10,090 nt of DNA from Candidatus Nomurabacteria bacterium (GCA_031264785.1 JAISDN010000015.1:1-10090); one strand, 5' to 3'. Shown: positions 1 through 7,114, numbered from the stretch's first letter. Numbers and translations are program-made. Notes: generated by a model not told the origin, from the sequence alone.

Positions 1-3000
1 GGTAGTACTACATTCCAGCCCCAAGCCCCGTGTTGACCACCAGCAATCGTCAAAGCTCCATCACTCGTAATACTAGGGATTACATAGGTAGCATTGTCTT
101 TACAAATTAAATCACTATCATTCGACTCCAAACTCACTTTATAACCACTGGGGCTATTGGTTTCAACTGTGGCTATAGTATAGTCGGAATTACCAGTTGA
201 ACTATTAGGCAAGACTGAGAACGAGACATTACCATCAATTGGGTCAGATGGCGAAGTTAGGCCCAGATTCAAATACAGATCAATAAAACTATACCCGTCT
301 ACCCGCGTAGCGCTATCAAACCCATTGTTCACCACCACATCGACTGGCCCGACGGCGTGTTCTGGCGACAAGACAGGCAACGAACAAACAATCGACGTGT
401 TGGTGATGTCGGTCGCGGGACTAGCCACCGCACACGGCACGTCGCCGATCATTACGGTGGTGGCGAACGAGCCGCCGCCGCTCAGTGTTCCCGCCCCAGT
501 CCGATAGAATACTCCGTTCACTCTGTCATACAGGCCGTATTCGCCGTTGGTCGCGTTCACACCCGTGTTAGTATTCCCGCAACCGCTAGCGTTGGCACAC
601 CGCACTGGTATAAAATCTCGCACCAGCACACCCTCTTTCCATATTTTCAAGCCATACACCCTGCCGCTAAACTCCCTGTTCGCCGCGCCGCCAGAATTAC
701 CCATTCCAATATACATCGGCTGCGTCGAAGTCGCTGTCGTTCCCGCCGTGAACGTTCGCGTTACGCTGCCAAGTTTCACCACATTATTCTCAACCAAAAC
801 CTCGCGTCGTGCCGTATCCACCGGCACACTCCCCGTAAACAAATCAAAAGTATAAGCCCCGCCATAATAGAAAAGATAAGTCGCACTTCCGCTTGTGCCG
901 AAAAACAATCCGTCCCCGCCGCCATTTCGCCCGCCGAACAAAACGTTTTCATCACCAGTGTCAAACGAATTAAACTGATAATCCGCCCAAACCCCAATAT
1001 TTCCCGTCGGATTCACCCCGCTGTTAATATACTGCGTGCCGTCAAAAGTCAGATATTCCACCGCTTGATAATCCAAAATACCGCTGGTCAAAAAGTTGTT
1101 GCCGTTAATTGTCAAAGTATTGCCGCCAGCCACCGTTCCGCTATCGGGACTGACCGACGTAATCATAATTGACGCACGATAAACGGCGGTTTTATGCGGC
1201 GTGCTGTCGACAAATCCGCCGACCGTAACAATCACTTCGGCTTCGCCGCCGCCGTCCCCGCCCAACGAACTCGGCGGCGAGATACAAGTCAATTGCGTCG
1301 CCGAAATCACATTAACGCTGCCGCAATCCGCCCCGCCGACCGTTACGCTAGTAACTCCGCTCGCAAAGCCTGCCCCCATAATTGTCAAGGTATCGCCGCC
1401 GCCCGACCGAATAACCGGCGAAGTCGACGACACAAACGGCTCATAGGCATAACCGTCCGTTATCGTCGCCGCACCGCCCACCACTACGTCGACCCAACCA
1501 ACCGTAGCGTGCGGCGGCACTAAACACGAAATATGCGTAGCGTCAATATAACTAACCGATTCGCAAACCGTACCGTCAAACGTCGCCGTATTATTCTTGC
1601 TGGCCATTATGGAATTGACCGCCGTGTTCGCCCCGCCACTCAGCGTCCCCGTGCTAGCCCGATAAAACACATCGTTCACTTTGTCATATAAGCCATACTC
1701 GCCATTGCTCGCCCCGCTATCCGCACAACCGCCCGCCGCCACACACTTGGCGGGCGTAAAATCTCTTAACATCACGCCACTTTTCCACATCTGCATCGCA
1801 TAAACATTCCCCCGAAAAACTCGATCCGCCGTGCCGCTAGAATCGCCCATTCCAATATACATCGGCTGCGTCGAGGTCGCTGTCGTTCCCGCCGTGAATG
1901 TCGCTTTGTTAAGATTGTCTATCACCACTTGATTATTATGAATGTCCACCGTATGCCGAGCCGTGTCCGGGAACAAAGCCGCACCAAACAGATTATAAGT
2001 AAAAGACCCGCCGTAATAAAACAGATAACCCGCATTAGCCATCCCGCCATTCGTTACACCAAAGAACAGGCCGTCGCTGCCACTGTTGCGTCCGCCAAAT
2101 AAAACACTTTCGTAATCTGGGTCAGTGCCAAACGCATTATACTTAAAGTCCGCAAAAACCCGAATATCGCCCGTCGGGTCAACCCCGCTGTTAATATATT
2201 GCGTGCCGTCAAAAGTCAAAAACTCCACCGACTGATAATCCGCACTGGCCGCAAAACCACCGCCCATAATCGTAACGTTATTTCCGCCCACCACTGGCCC
2301 GTGATTCGGCGTTACACTCGGCAAAACATAATTAAACCCGCCCGCCAAAGTATCGCTATCCCCCGCCGTCGCCACCGTTACGTCCACCGGACCGACCGCG
2401 TGCGGCGGTGTCAAACAACTCAGTTCGCTGTCGCTGACCAGTTGGCAAGTTGCCGCTTGGCCGTCGAACTCGGCGGTGGTTTGACTGATAAAGTTCGTGC
2501 CATAAACCGCTACCGTGCCGCCGCCCGTCGTCAAGCCCGAATCGGGCGACACGCCAGTGATAGTCGGCGGGGGGAGGTCGTAGGAAATGACGACTTTGCC
2601 GGCGGTGCCAGCGTTGCCATAGACGGAACTAGTCGCAGGAGCATAGACACTCGCTCCGCCCGCCGAGCCGCCGCCAGTTGTGTTGATGTCGCCACCGCTC
2701 GCTCCACCCGGTATGCCGGGGGCGCCAGTTCCTATATCTGCGGTGCCTTGATTATGATACCGACAATCGCCACCCGTGCCGCCGTCTCCCTGTAAAATAT
2801 CGCCATTGCTGTTCACGACTGTGGTTGTGCCACCGTCGCCACCACTGTGTATATGAGCAGTACCAGCAAGACACACAGTAGCGCCAGCATTACTAATCCC
2901 ACCACTGCCAACCGTAATCGTCAAATCAAATCCGCCGCCCGAATAGGTTTTCACAGCCAACCCGCCATTGCCGCCCGCCCCAGAAGTCGCCGAGCCTGAA

Positions 3001-3236
3001 TAATTAGCCCGAGCCGAACCCCCAGCCCCACCGCCCCCATAAACCAGCACCGGAACATTATAAGCCCCCCTAGGAACCCGCACCGTCTGATCGCTAGTAT
3101 AAACCTCCATCATCAACGCGTCAGCACGTGCCTCAAATTTCGGCAAAACCATAGTCAAGCCCAACAGTGCGCTAATCACCCCCAATCCAAAAACCGTCAG
3201 CCAAACCCGCCGCTGAGCATAAAAAACACCCCTCAT
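1..3236 (-). CDS. Large secreted surface protein with TIG and LamG-like domains (3' end outside window)
   Basis: This frame is open from ATG at 3236 to the window edge (1078 codons), preceded by a GGTGGGGGA ribosome-binding sequence. Residues 11-32 form a hydrophobic signal segment with a likely signal peptidase I site after A38 (ARA|D). Residues 60-215 are glycine-rich. IPT/TIG-type beta domains follow at about 224-303, 305-330 plus 537-600, 602-688, and 691-718 plus 922-984. Two LamG/concanavalin-like domains (about 333-535 and 722-921) carry the features FDGTQYINSG, RDFxP and GEYGLYDxVNxVFYR. Each TIG has a cysteine pair (C264/C274, C558/C571, C638/C651, C935/C951) that could form a disulfide. 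The final part (986-1078, STGNSDYT, SPSGYKVSL, AWGW) resembles a beta domain I associate with CPR surface proteins. The likely role is adhesion or host-cell contact; the ligand is unknown. The cell-wall or membrane anchor would lie beyond position 1. Base composition is clearly richer in GC than the neighbouring island. Confidence 0.88.
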   Translation of the reverse strand, partial: MRGVFYAQRRVWLTVFGLGVISALLGLTMVLPKFEARADALMMEVYTSDQTVRVPRGAYNVPVLVYGGGGAGGSARANYSGSATSGAGGNGGLAVKTYSGGGFDLTITVGSGGISNAGATVCLAGTAHIHSGGDGGTTTVVNSNGDILQGDGGTGGDCRYHNQGTADIGTGAPGIPGGASGGDINTTGGGSAGGASVYAPATSSVYGNAGTAGKVVISYDLPPPTITGVSPDSGLTTGGGTVAVYGTNFISQTTAEFDGQAATCQLVSDSELSCLTPPHAVGPVDVTVATAGDSDTLAGGFNYVLPSVTPNHGPVVGGNNVTIMGGGFAASADYQSVEFLTFDGTQYINSGVDPTGDIRVFADFKYNAFGTDPDYESVLFGGRNSGSDGLFFGVTNGGMANAGYLFYYGGSFTYNLFGAALFPDTARHTVDIHNNQVVIDNLNKATFTAGTTATSTQPMYIGMGDSSGTADRVFRGNVYAMQMWKSGVMLRDFTPAKCVAAGGCADSGASNGEYGLYDKVNDVFYRASTGTLSGGANTAVNSIMASKNNTATFDGTVCESVSYIDATHISCLVPPHATVGWVDVVVGGAATITDGYAYEPFVSSTSPVIRSGGGDTLTIMGAGFASGVTSVTVGGADCGSVNVISATQLTCISPPSSLGGDGGGEAEVIVTVGGFVDSTPHKTAVYRASIMITSVSPDSGTVAGGNTLTINGNNFLTSGILDYQAVEYLTFDGTQYINSGVNPTGNIGVWADYQFNSFDTGDENVLFGGRNGGGDGLFFGTSGSATYLFYYGGAYTFDLFTGSVPVDTARREVLVENNVVKLGSVTRTFTAGTTATSTQPMYIGMGNSGGAANREFSGRVYGLKIWKEGVLVRDFIPVRCANASGCGNTNTGVNATNGEYGLYDRVNGVFYRTGAGTLSGGGSFATTVMIGDVPCAVASPATDITNTSIVCSLPVLSPEHAVGPVDVVVNNGFDSATRVDGYSFIDLYLNLGLTSPSDPIDGNVSFSVLPNSSTGNSDYTIATVETNSPSGYKVSLESNDSDLICKDNATYVIPSITSDGALTIAGGQHGAWGWNVVL
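474..1073 (-). repeat. LamG-like domain-coding repeat, copy 2 (residues ~722-921)
   Basis: This is the second copy of a roughly 600-bp domain-coding unit in the surface gene. The best-conserved block, 701-752, matches 1847-1898 at all but one of 52 bases; another block, 1015-1051, matches 2182-2218 at all but one of 37. The remainder is diverged at DNA level but alignable as protein, which points to an old duplication with local conservation or gene conversion. Confidence 0.8.
1632..2240 (-). repeat. LamG-like domain-coding repeat, copy 1 (residues ~333-535)
   Basis: This is the first copy (N-terminal in the protein) of the LamG-like unit, about 1.15 kb from the second. It contains the near-identical blocks 1847-1898 and 2182-2218. 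It encodes TFDGTQYINSG at its start and NGEYGLYDKVNDVFYR near its end, the typical ends of this ConA-like family. Confidence 0.8.
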
Positions 3237-3265
3237 CCTAAAATCCCCCACCGTCGCCTGCGACT

Positions 3266-3299
<34 letters not shown>

Positions 3300-3319
3300 G
3301 AAGCGCCGCCCGCGAGATT

Positions 3320-3538
3320 TCACCAAAACATCACCACCGCGAGCAAAACAAACCATCCCGCCAAAACCAAACAATTCCTCAACCCCACATCCATCCATAC
3401 CCCAATGATATACCATGACCAAAATAAAATCAACAGGATGTGTGGGGGTTTGTGGGCTATTGCCAACATAAAAACATTGGATTGTTTACAAGCCGATGTG
3501 CTCATTTTAATATTGAAATAACAATTTCGATAACCCAT
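3320..3538 (-). CDS. Possible small two-helix membrane protein (72 aa)
   Basis: This ORF could encode a tryptophan-rich hydrophobic peptide with predicted membrane segments at about residues 33-48 and 55-72. It lies between a strong minus-strand promoter and the surface gene. No ribosome-binding site precedes ATG 3538 or the next ATG at codon 12, and the 37-aa ORF at 3502-3615 overlaps it in another frame. It may be a chance ORF in an AT-rich leader. I do not recognise the family. Confidence 0.25.
   Translation of the reverse strand: MGYRNCYFNIKMSTSACKQSNVFMLAIAHKPPHILLILFWSWYIIGVWMDVGLRNCLVLAGWFVLLAVVMFW
3405..3433 (-). promoter_or_regulatory. Candidate sigma70 promoter for the surface protein gene
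   Basis: On the minus strand, TTGATT (3428-3433) and TATCAT (3405-3410) are separated by 17 bp, which is the optimal spacing. Transcription would start near 3398, giving a leader of about 160 nt that includes the (CT)14 tract. It overlaps the doubtful 72-aa ORF, one reason to doubt that ORF. Confidence 0.5.
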
Positions 3539-3615
3539 TTAATTAAAGAAGCGAGGATCTGATATTCCTTGACGACTTTGTTCAGTTTATTAATACAGTT
3601 ATTCATAATAGCCAT
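3502..3615 (-). CDS. Possible 37-aa amphipathic peptide
   Basis: ATG 3615 begins a 37-codon ORF ending at TGA 3502-3504. The peptide has a polar N-terminal half (MAIMNNCINKLNKVVKEYQ) and a hydrophobic, probably helical tail rich in Ile, Leu and Val with a lysine end. Such composition is seen in small membrane-active toxins, but there is no homology I can name. It lies about 70 nt downstream of a near-consensus promoter. The upstream sequence GTGAAAGA is a poor ribosome-binding site, so translation is uncertain. Confidence 0.25.
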   Translation of the reverse strand: MAIMNNCINKLNKVVKEYQILASLIKWVIEIVISILK

Positions 3616-3655
3616 TCTTTCACTGTAGAATTTGATAAAAATAAAAACGGCTTTC

Positions 3656-3670
3656 TCGTCACAATGACGA
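3656..3670. promoter_or_regulatory. Perfect inverted repeat TCGTCA-CAA-TGACGA
   Basis: Six-base arms surround a three-base centre, 16-30 bp downstream of the predicted minus-strand start site (about 3686). It could be an operator for a dimeric repressor or a small 5' hairpin in the transcript. No bound regulator can be named from the sequence. Confidence 0.4.
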
Positions 3671-3692
3671 TAAACCGCATCTACATGATAGT

Positions 3693-3721
3693 ATTATATA
3701 TAAAATCGCGCGCTGAGTCAA
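3693..3721 (-). promoter_or_regulatory. Near-consensus sigma70 promoter (minus strand)
   Basis: TTGACT (3716-3721) and TATAAT (3693-3698) are 17 bp apart on the minus strand, differing from consensus at one base. Predicted start is near 3686. It reads into the two weak small ORFs and onward to the surface gene, so it marks either a small gene or RNA here or a second, distal surface-gene promoter with a leader of about 450 nt. Confidence 0.6.
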
Positions 3722-3739
3722 CAGAATTTTCCGAAGGTC

Positions 3740-3768
3740 TTTACTATATGTCGTGTATGATATATAAT
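3740..3768 (+). promoter_or_regulatory. Promoter of the PIN operon
   Basis: TTTACT (3740-3745) and a perfect TATAAT (3763-3768) are 17 bp apart, placing the start near 3775 and giving a leader of about 50 nt before the GTG at 3826. It is divergent from the 3693-3721 promoter; the two -35 boxes are 18 bp apart, so occupancy of one may affect the other. Confidence 0.65.
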
Positions 3769-3825
3769 GCTCATAGTTTTATTATTAAAACAAAAAGTGT
3801 AAAATAAATACAAAAGGAGAAAAAC

Positions 3826-4110
3826 GTGCCAGAAGTAATAGATCCAAAAGCTGCGGTGGAAGCAGCTGTTCAATATTTTGTTGATATCATGAAAAAGTCT
3901 GATACTAAGGTGTCAGACGCAAGATTGGAAGAAATAAATCGGACGACTGAATCCGGTAAAAATTTTTGGTTGATAACGATTAGCTATATGCCAGAAACCG
4001 ATCGCCCGAATTCATTATCTGCGCTGTATGGCAATAAGAGAGAATATAAAGTCGTTAGCGTTAATGCTAGTGACTTATCAATTCAGTATATGAGAATAAA
4101 AGAAATGTGA
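3826..4110 (+). CDS. Small alpha/beta protein, partner of PIN-domain protein
   Basis: The 94-aa protein starts at GTG, chosen because AGGAGA (3815-3820) lies five bases upstream. It reads as an N-terminal helix (residues 7-24, AAVEAAVQYFVDIMKK), then beta strands around FWLITISY (47-54) and REYKVVSVNASDLSIQYMRI (72-91). The pattern of WLxTxSY followed by YKVVxVxA and a final MRIKEM resembles a small uncharacterised family that I recall from genes next to PIN-domain proteins; this is recollection and not a search result. It has no obvious DNA-binding motif. The PIN gene follows after 14 nt, presumably on the same transcript. It could be an antitoxin or a regulator of the nuclease. Confidence 0.8.
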   Translation: MPEVIDPKAAVEAAVQYFVDIMKKSDTKVSDARLEEINRTTESGKNFWLITISYMPETDRPNSLSALYGNKREYKVVSVNASDLSIQYMRIKEM

Positions 4111-4124
4111 AATAGCTAAATGTT

Positions 4125-4664
4125 ATGCAGAGCGAAGACGAGAAATTCTTTCGAGCATGCAGGGTTAATGGTTTATTAATAGACGCCAACTTATTAATGG
4201 TTTTGCTAATTGGGTTGAAATGTCCCAGTAATATCAATTTACACGGACGTATTAGTGAATCATTCACGGAAGATGATTTTGGCTTAATTACTAAGATCGT
4301 AGACATGAAAGGCGTGAGAGTTTTCATAAACCCATATATAATACCGGAGATATCTAATTTACTACCACTTGACGCAAAGAGCAAAAAACATAGATTACAC
4401 AAAAAAAGTGAGTACTTTGATATCACGACGGTGTTTATAAAAGAAAAAACTAACGAGTTTTCTTTCAGCATCAAGGATTTGATGGTGGATGAAGGTTTAT
4501 TATCTCGTATCGGATTCACTGATGTTTCTATAGTTGAAGCTGCTAAACAACACAGGTATGCCATACTGACGAGTGACGATCAACTAGCATCCGAATTGGT
4601 AAAAATAGATGATTGCCAAGTAAGAACGATTGGGCAGTTACGTGTAGCGAGTATGTATTCGTAA
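4125..4664 (+). CDS. PIN-domain-like ribonuclease (179 aa)
   Basis: The protein has the spaced acidic residues of PIN nucleases: D20 in LLIDANLL, E75 in IIPEISNLL, D133 in GFTDVSIVEAA and D151/D152 in ILTSDDQLA. These residues normally bind Mg2+ or Mn2+ for RNA cleavage. The usual PIN fold features, a hydrophobic strand before the first Asp and AILTSDD near the end, are present. At 179 aa it is longer than the approximately 130-aa VapC toxins; residues 82-118 form a charged insertion. There is no clear ribosome-binding site before ATG 4125, and the start lies 14 nt after the partner gene's stop, so translation is probably coupled. It is likely the effector of a two-gene conflict module, but substrate and toxicity are unknown. 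Confidence 0.8.
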   Translation: MQSEDEKFFRACRVNGLLIDANLLMVLLIGLKCPSNINLHGRISESFTEDDFGLITKIVDMKGVRVFINPYIIPEISNLLPLDAKSKKHRLHKKSEYFDITTVFIKEKTNEFSFSIKDLMVDEGLLSRIGFTDVSIVEAAKQHRYAILTSDDQLASELVKIDDCQVRTIGQLRVASMYS

Positions 4665-4734
4665 GTGAAAAATAAGTAAGCGTTAGTAAAAACTACTATT
4701 ATTTGGTCTTAGTCTCGGCAACCAGGAAAGCGGC

Positions 4735-5091
4735 TCACCTGTTTTTGTATTGCTCAAGCGCCTGCGGATAAAATGGAACCGAAAAGCTAATCCTGTTTTC
4801 CGCTATATTGACCGACGAATTTTCTTTACCAATGCTGCCGTTTATAACATGAATTTTTGCACCGACACCTTTTTGAGCGTTGGTCGTATTTGTTGCAGAT
4901 ACCAAAATATCAAAAGATATTTTTTCTACATTATCTTCTAGTTGTGATACACCGTTCAAAAACGCTGGAGCAATTACTGGCATGTTGTTAGCTTTGCCGT
5001 GAACAGTTTTTTGCGCATCCTTTATCCCCATGCAAATATCGATTATAGTGGTCGATATAAAGTCTTTTAAATCCATGTTCTCATTTTTCAT
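4735..5091 (-). CDS. Small protein, N-terminal helix plus beta-rich C-terminal half, function unknown
   Basis: This 118-aa protein begins with an amphipathic helix (residues 7-30, DLKDFISTTIIDICMGIKDA). A beta-rich part follows: ISFDILVSAT (58-67), a glycine-rich KGVGAKIHVINGSIG (74-88) and RISFSVPFYP (100-109). The pattern recalls a widespread small family of uncharacterised proteins, similar in style to the trypsin-co-occurring (Trypco) domains described in conflict systems, but I am unsure of this. ATG 5091 lies exactly where transcription from an extended -10 should begin, so this may be a leaderless message; ATG 5076 (codon 6) is an alternative. It is convergent with the PIN gene, and no clear terminator was found in the 70 bp between them. 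Confidence 0.75.
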   Translation of the reverse strand: MKNENMDLKDFISTTIIDICMGIKDAQKTVHGKANNMPVIAPAFLNGVSQLEDNVEKISFDILVSATNTTNAQKGVGAKIHVINGSIGKENSSVNIAENRISFSVPFYPQALEQYKNR

Positions 5092-5097
5092 ATTGGT

Positions 5098-5106
5098 ATT
5101 ATAACA
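5098..5106 (-). promoter_or_regulatory. Extended -10 promoter, leaderless start at 5091
   Basis: On the minus strand TGT-TATAAT is followed by ACCAAT and then ATG at 5091. There is no good -35 box, which is normal for TGN-extended -10 promoters. Initiation seven bases after the -10 falls on the A of the ATG. Confidence 0.65.
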
Positions 5107-5155
5107 TACCTGATACCCACAGCTCCTACAAAATCTGGTGCGTTTATAAAACTTA

Positions 5156-5164
5156 TGCTATAAT
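5156..5164 (+). promoter_or_regulatory. Extended -10 promoter, leaderless start at 5171
   Basis: TGC-TATAAT is followed by TGACTT and then ATG at 5171, the same geometry as the divergent promoter at 5098-5106. The two promoters share a 79-bp intergenic region. It should drive the 20-aa leader ORF and then the HTH gene. Confidence 0.65.
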
Positions 5165-5170
5165 TGACTT

Positions 5171-5233
5171 ATGACAATATGTAACGATGCATTCGCAACA
5201 ACAAAACTTGACCAAGTTTATTTTGGTGCATAG
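5171..5233 (+). CDS. Leaderless 20-aa ORF ahead of the HTH gene
   Basis: ATG at the predicted first transcribed base starts a 20-codon ORF (MTICNDAFATTKLDQVYFGA) ending in TAG 5231-5233. It ends 57 nt before the HTH gene start. It may be a leader peptide, or simply an ATG at the 5' end of the mRNA. The peptide has no recognisable features, so the case rests on its position. Confidence 0.35.
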   Translation: MTICNDAFATTKLDQVYFGA

Positions 5234-5290
5234 TGTAAGCCGCGCAATGTTAATTGACTTTAACCAAATTTTAAAAGAAAGGAGCCAAAA

Positions 5291-5581
5291 GTGACTAACC
5301 CGTCACCCAAACAAAAACTAACCCGCATATTAGGCATCTCTGGCTAGTCGTGGGACAGGCTAGCCGACTTATTGCAAGTCAGCAATAACCCCCTCAACGC
5401 TTGGTTGAGAGGCACGTCTCAGTCTCACGATAGTCATATGTCCGAAATAGATTCCATCTATGCCGACCTAGTAACTCCCCTCCTCTGCGAAATAGAAGCC
5501 CTCGCCGACAAAGTAGAAAAACGCCTACTCAAAGACCGCATTGAGCACCTGCCAGACAACAATGTTTGCAAAGTTGAATAA
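5291..5581 (+). pseudogene. Small HTH DNA-binding protein with in-frame amber codon
   Basis: GTG 5291 has an excellent ribosome-binding site (AAAGGAG, 5278-5284, six bases upstream). Translation reads 18 codons and meets TAG at 5345-5347, after which the same frame stays open to TAA at 5581 (96 positions including the amber). Ignoring the stop, residues 10-41 give a Cro/CI-like helix-turn-helix: KLTRILGIS, then SWDRLADLLQVSNNPLNAWLRG. The tail (50-84) is a charged helix. The amber sits between the first helix and SWDRLADLL, where polar residues are usual, so a single CAG-to-TAG or TGG-to-TAG change would explain it. It may be a recent nonsense mutation, amber readthrough or a sequencing error. 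Codon use (GCC, CTC) is GC-richer than its island neighbours. It may once have controlled the divergent promoters at 5098-5164. Confidence 0.7.
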
Positions 5582-5605
5582 AATACACCCTACTATTGCA
5601 AGTCG

Positions 5606-7114
5606 TTAGTCAATAATCTCCTTTAAGCGCTCTTCCAAGAAATCATCCATCGATTTATTGTCTTTGCTTCTCTTGAACTCAATGAGCTGGATGACGTCTT
5701 CGTCCGTAATTGGTATGATGTAGCCATGCCCATCTTTCGCCAGAGCCCCGCATCGCTGTATCAATTTCTTTCTATTATCAACTTTACGAATAGCCAAAAA
5801 ACCTAGTCTCCCTCTTTCGGGGCTGAACCGCGTTGCTAGCTGATCACACTCAGGGTTCACAACATCATTAAAGTAATTTTTACATTCAACGTAAACATAG
5901 GGTGCCGGAATGCCCTTTAGACTTCTGAGGCTACTGAAAAAACCGTACGTTGCTGAATTGATAAAACGAATATCTATACGCTTTATACCATCATTTATGG
6001 GGTCTTCTTTCTTTGGGCTAGTTAGCAAGTCTCTAAAAATAGCGCTCAGGATCCCTATCATCACTTCGTGATAATCATTAGCGGTTTCTCGACCTGGTCG
6101 AACTGCATTTAATTTGTCAATCAGATCATCGTAATTTTGATCTCTGTTTTTGATATTTTTTTCGATATCTTTATCAGAAAGATGCGGATCTGCGTCATCG
6201 GTTCTCTTCGTATCTTCGTAATCCTGTAGAACATCCTTGTTGCCAAGAGAGAACTCAAACAGATAGTCTTTAAGAGATTTTTTACCCTTATCTTTTTTTG
6301 GATTTCCAACTTTCGTAACCATGTCAGTAATTACTGTTTTCGCTGGCTTCTTGAGCGTTTTGTCTTTTAACACTCTGCACAATGAACTGGCGGCGCTGTA
6401 ATGTTCTTCTTGCAGGAAGTCTAGAACGTAATGTTGGTAATACTCTCTTGCGTTAAGTGCAGGAATTATACGGACTATGGTTTTTGGCACAAGAACGACA
6501 GCTTTCCCACCCATATCTTCTGGGAGGTCGCAAAAATCGCTTTCCCACTCGAACAGATCTAGGTTGAGCAGATGTTTTACTGGAAGTTTTTTTATCGGCA
6601 CACCGTGCAATGCGCATTGCTGTTGAGTGTACCTAATTAGGTACTTTTTGATTATGTTCGTTGTCATATCTGATATTTTGTCTCGATCTATGCCGTGTAT
6701 CATCAAGTTACATTCTTCAATATCTTTCAATATGCCTGTTTCTACCGCCTTGCTAGTTCGTAAAGAATCGTAGAGTTTTATTGATTGCTTACGTCCTATA
6801 GCAGCACCCTGATTTTTTGGGGAATAACCAAGTTTAGTTTCATTAGATTCGTGCAGTCCATCAAGCAAGTCGAGAGCTTCGTTATGTTTATTAAGCCGTA
6901 TGAGCTCTAACAGATGATCGAAGAATGTGTATATAGTGGTGGCACAGTTTCGAAACCATAAATCTTTTCTCCTTGATATTGAGTATGGGTCGATAAATAG
7001 CTTAACGTCAGACCCGTTAACTGGGACATCTACAAAATCGAGCTCAAATTGTTTTTTTCCTAGCTTATTATATTCTGAAAAAGTGATGGTTGTAGATTTA
7101 TCTTGATTTGCCAT
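5606..7114 (-). CDS. Predicted PD-(D/E)XK nuclease-like protein, 502 aa, putative defence effector
   Basis: The C-terminal third has the core of a PD-(D/E)XK endonuclease fold: E350 in a helix (YHEVMIGIL), D381 in KRIDIRF, and E410-C411-K412 in YVYVECKNY, followed by CDQLATRFSPERGRLGFL (423-440). D381, E410 and K412 would bind the metal for phosphodiester cleavage. The N-terminal part (about 25-260) contains KLFIDPYSI (38-46), KLGYSPKNQGAAIGRKQ (94-110), and DKISDMTTNII (145-155) with YTQQQCALHG (162-171), motifs I recall as conserved in a widespread uncharacterised family. A charged linker spans 260-340. The start is supported by AAGAGA ahead of ATG 7114. It is the last gene of the HEPN operon. 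Function as a DNase or in phage defence is inferred. Confidence 0.8.
   Translation of the reverse strand: MANQDKSTTITFSEYNKLGKKQFELDFVDVPVNGSDVKLFIDPYSISRRKDLWFRNCATTIYTFFDHLLELIRLNKHNEALDLLDGLHESNETKLGYSPKNQGAAIGRKQSIKLYDSLRTSKAVETGILKDIEECNLMIHGIDRDKISDMTTNIIKKYLIRYTQQQCALHGVPIKKLPVKHLLNLDLFEWESDFCDLPEDMGGKAVVLVPKTIVRIIPALNAREYYQHYVLDFLQEEHYSAASSLCRVLKDKTLKKPAKTVITDMVTKVGNPKKDKGKKSLKDYLFEFSLGNKDVLQDYEDTKRTDDADPHLSDKDIEKNIKNRDQNYDDLIDKLNAVRPGRETANDYHEVMIGILSAIFRDLLTSPKKEDPINDGIKRIDIRFINSATYGFFSSLRSLKGIPAPYVYVECKNYFNDVVNPECDQLATRFSPERGRLGFLAIRKVDNRKKLIQRCGALAKDGHGYIIPITDEDVIQLIEFKRSKDNKSMDDFLEERLKEIID

Noticed and set aside
325..2795. Plus-strand ORFs of 60-271 codons across the surface gene
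   Set aside because: They lie antisense to a continuous 1078-codon frame with clear domains; their Arg/Ala/Pro-rich products are shadows of GC-rich coding sequence.
4067..4564. 165-codon minus-strand ORF
   Set aside because: It is antisense to the PIN gene, whose acidic motifs support the plus-strand frame, and has low-complexity Ser/Leu/Phe composition.
4665..4734. Bidirectional terminator between the convergent PIN and 118-aa genes
   Set aside because: Only a four-base stem (AGTA/TACT) was found, without a T run.
5393..5409. Hairpin CTCAAC-GCTTG-GTTGAG as terminator
   Set aside because: It lies in the HTH frame without a following T run.
5370..5604. 11-bp direct repeat TATTGCAAGTC (5370-5380 and 5594-5604) as an att or target site duplication
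   Set aside because: It is short, one copy is inside the HTH frame, and there is no recombinase or transposon end; chance is sufficient.
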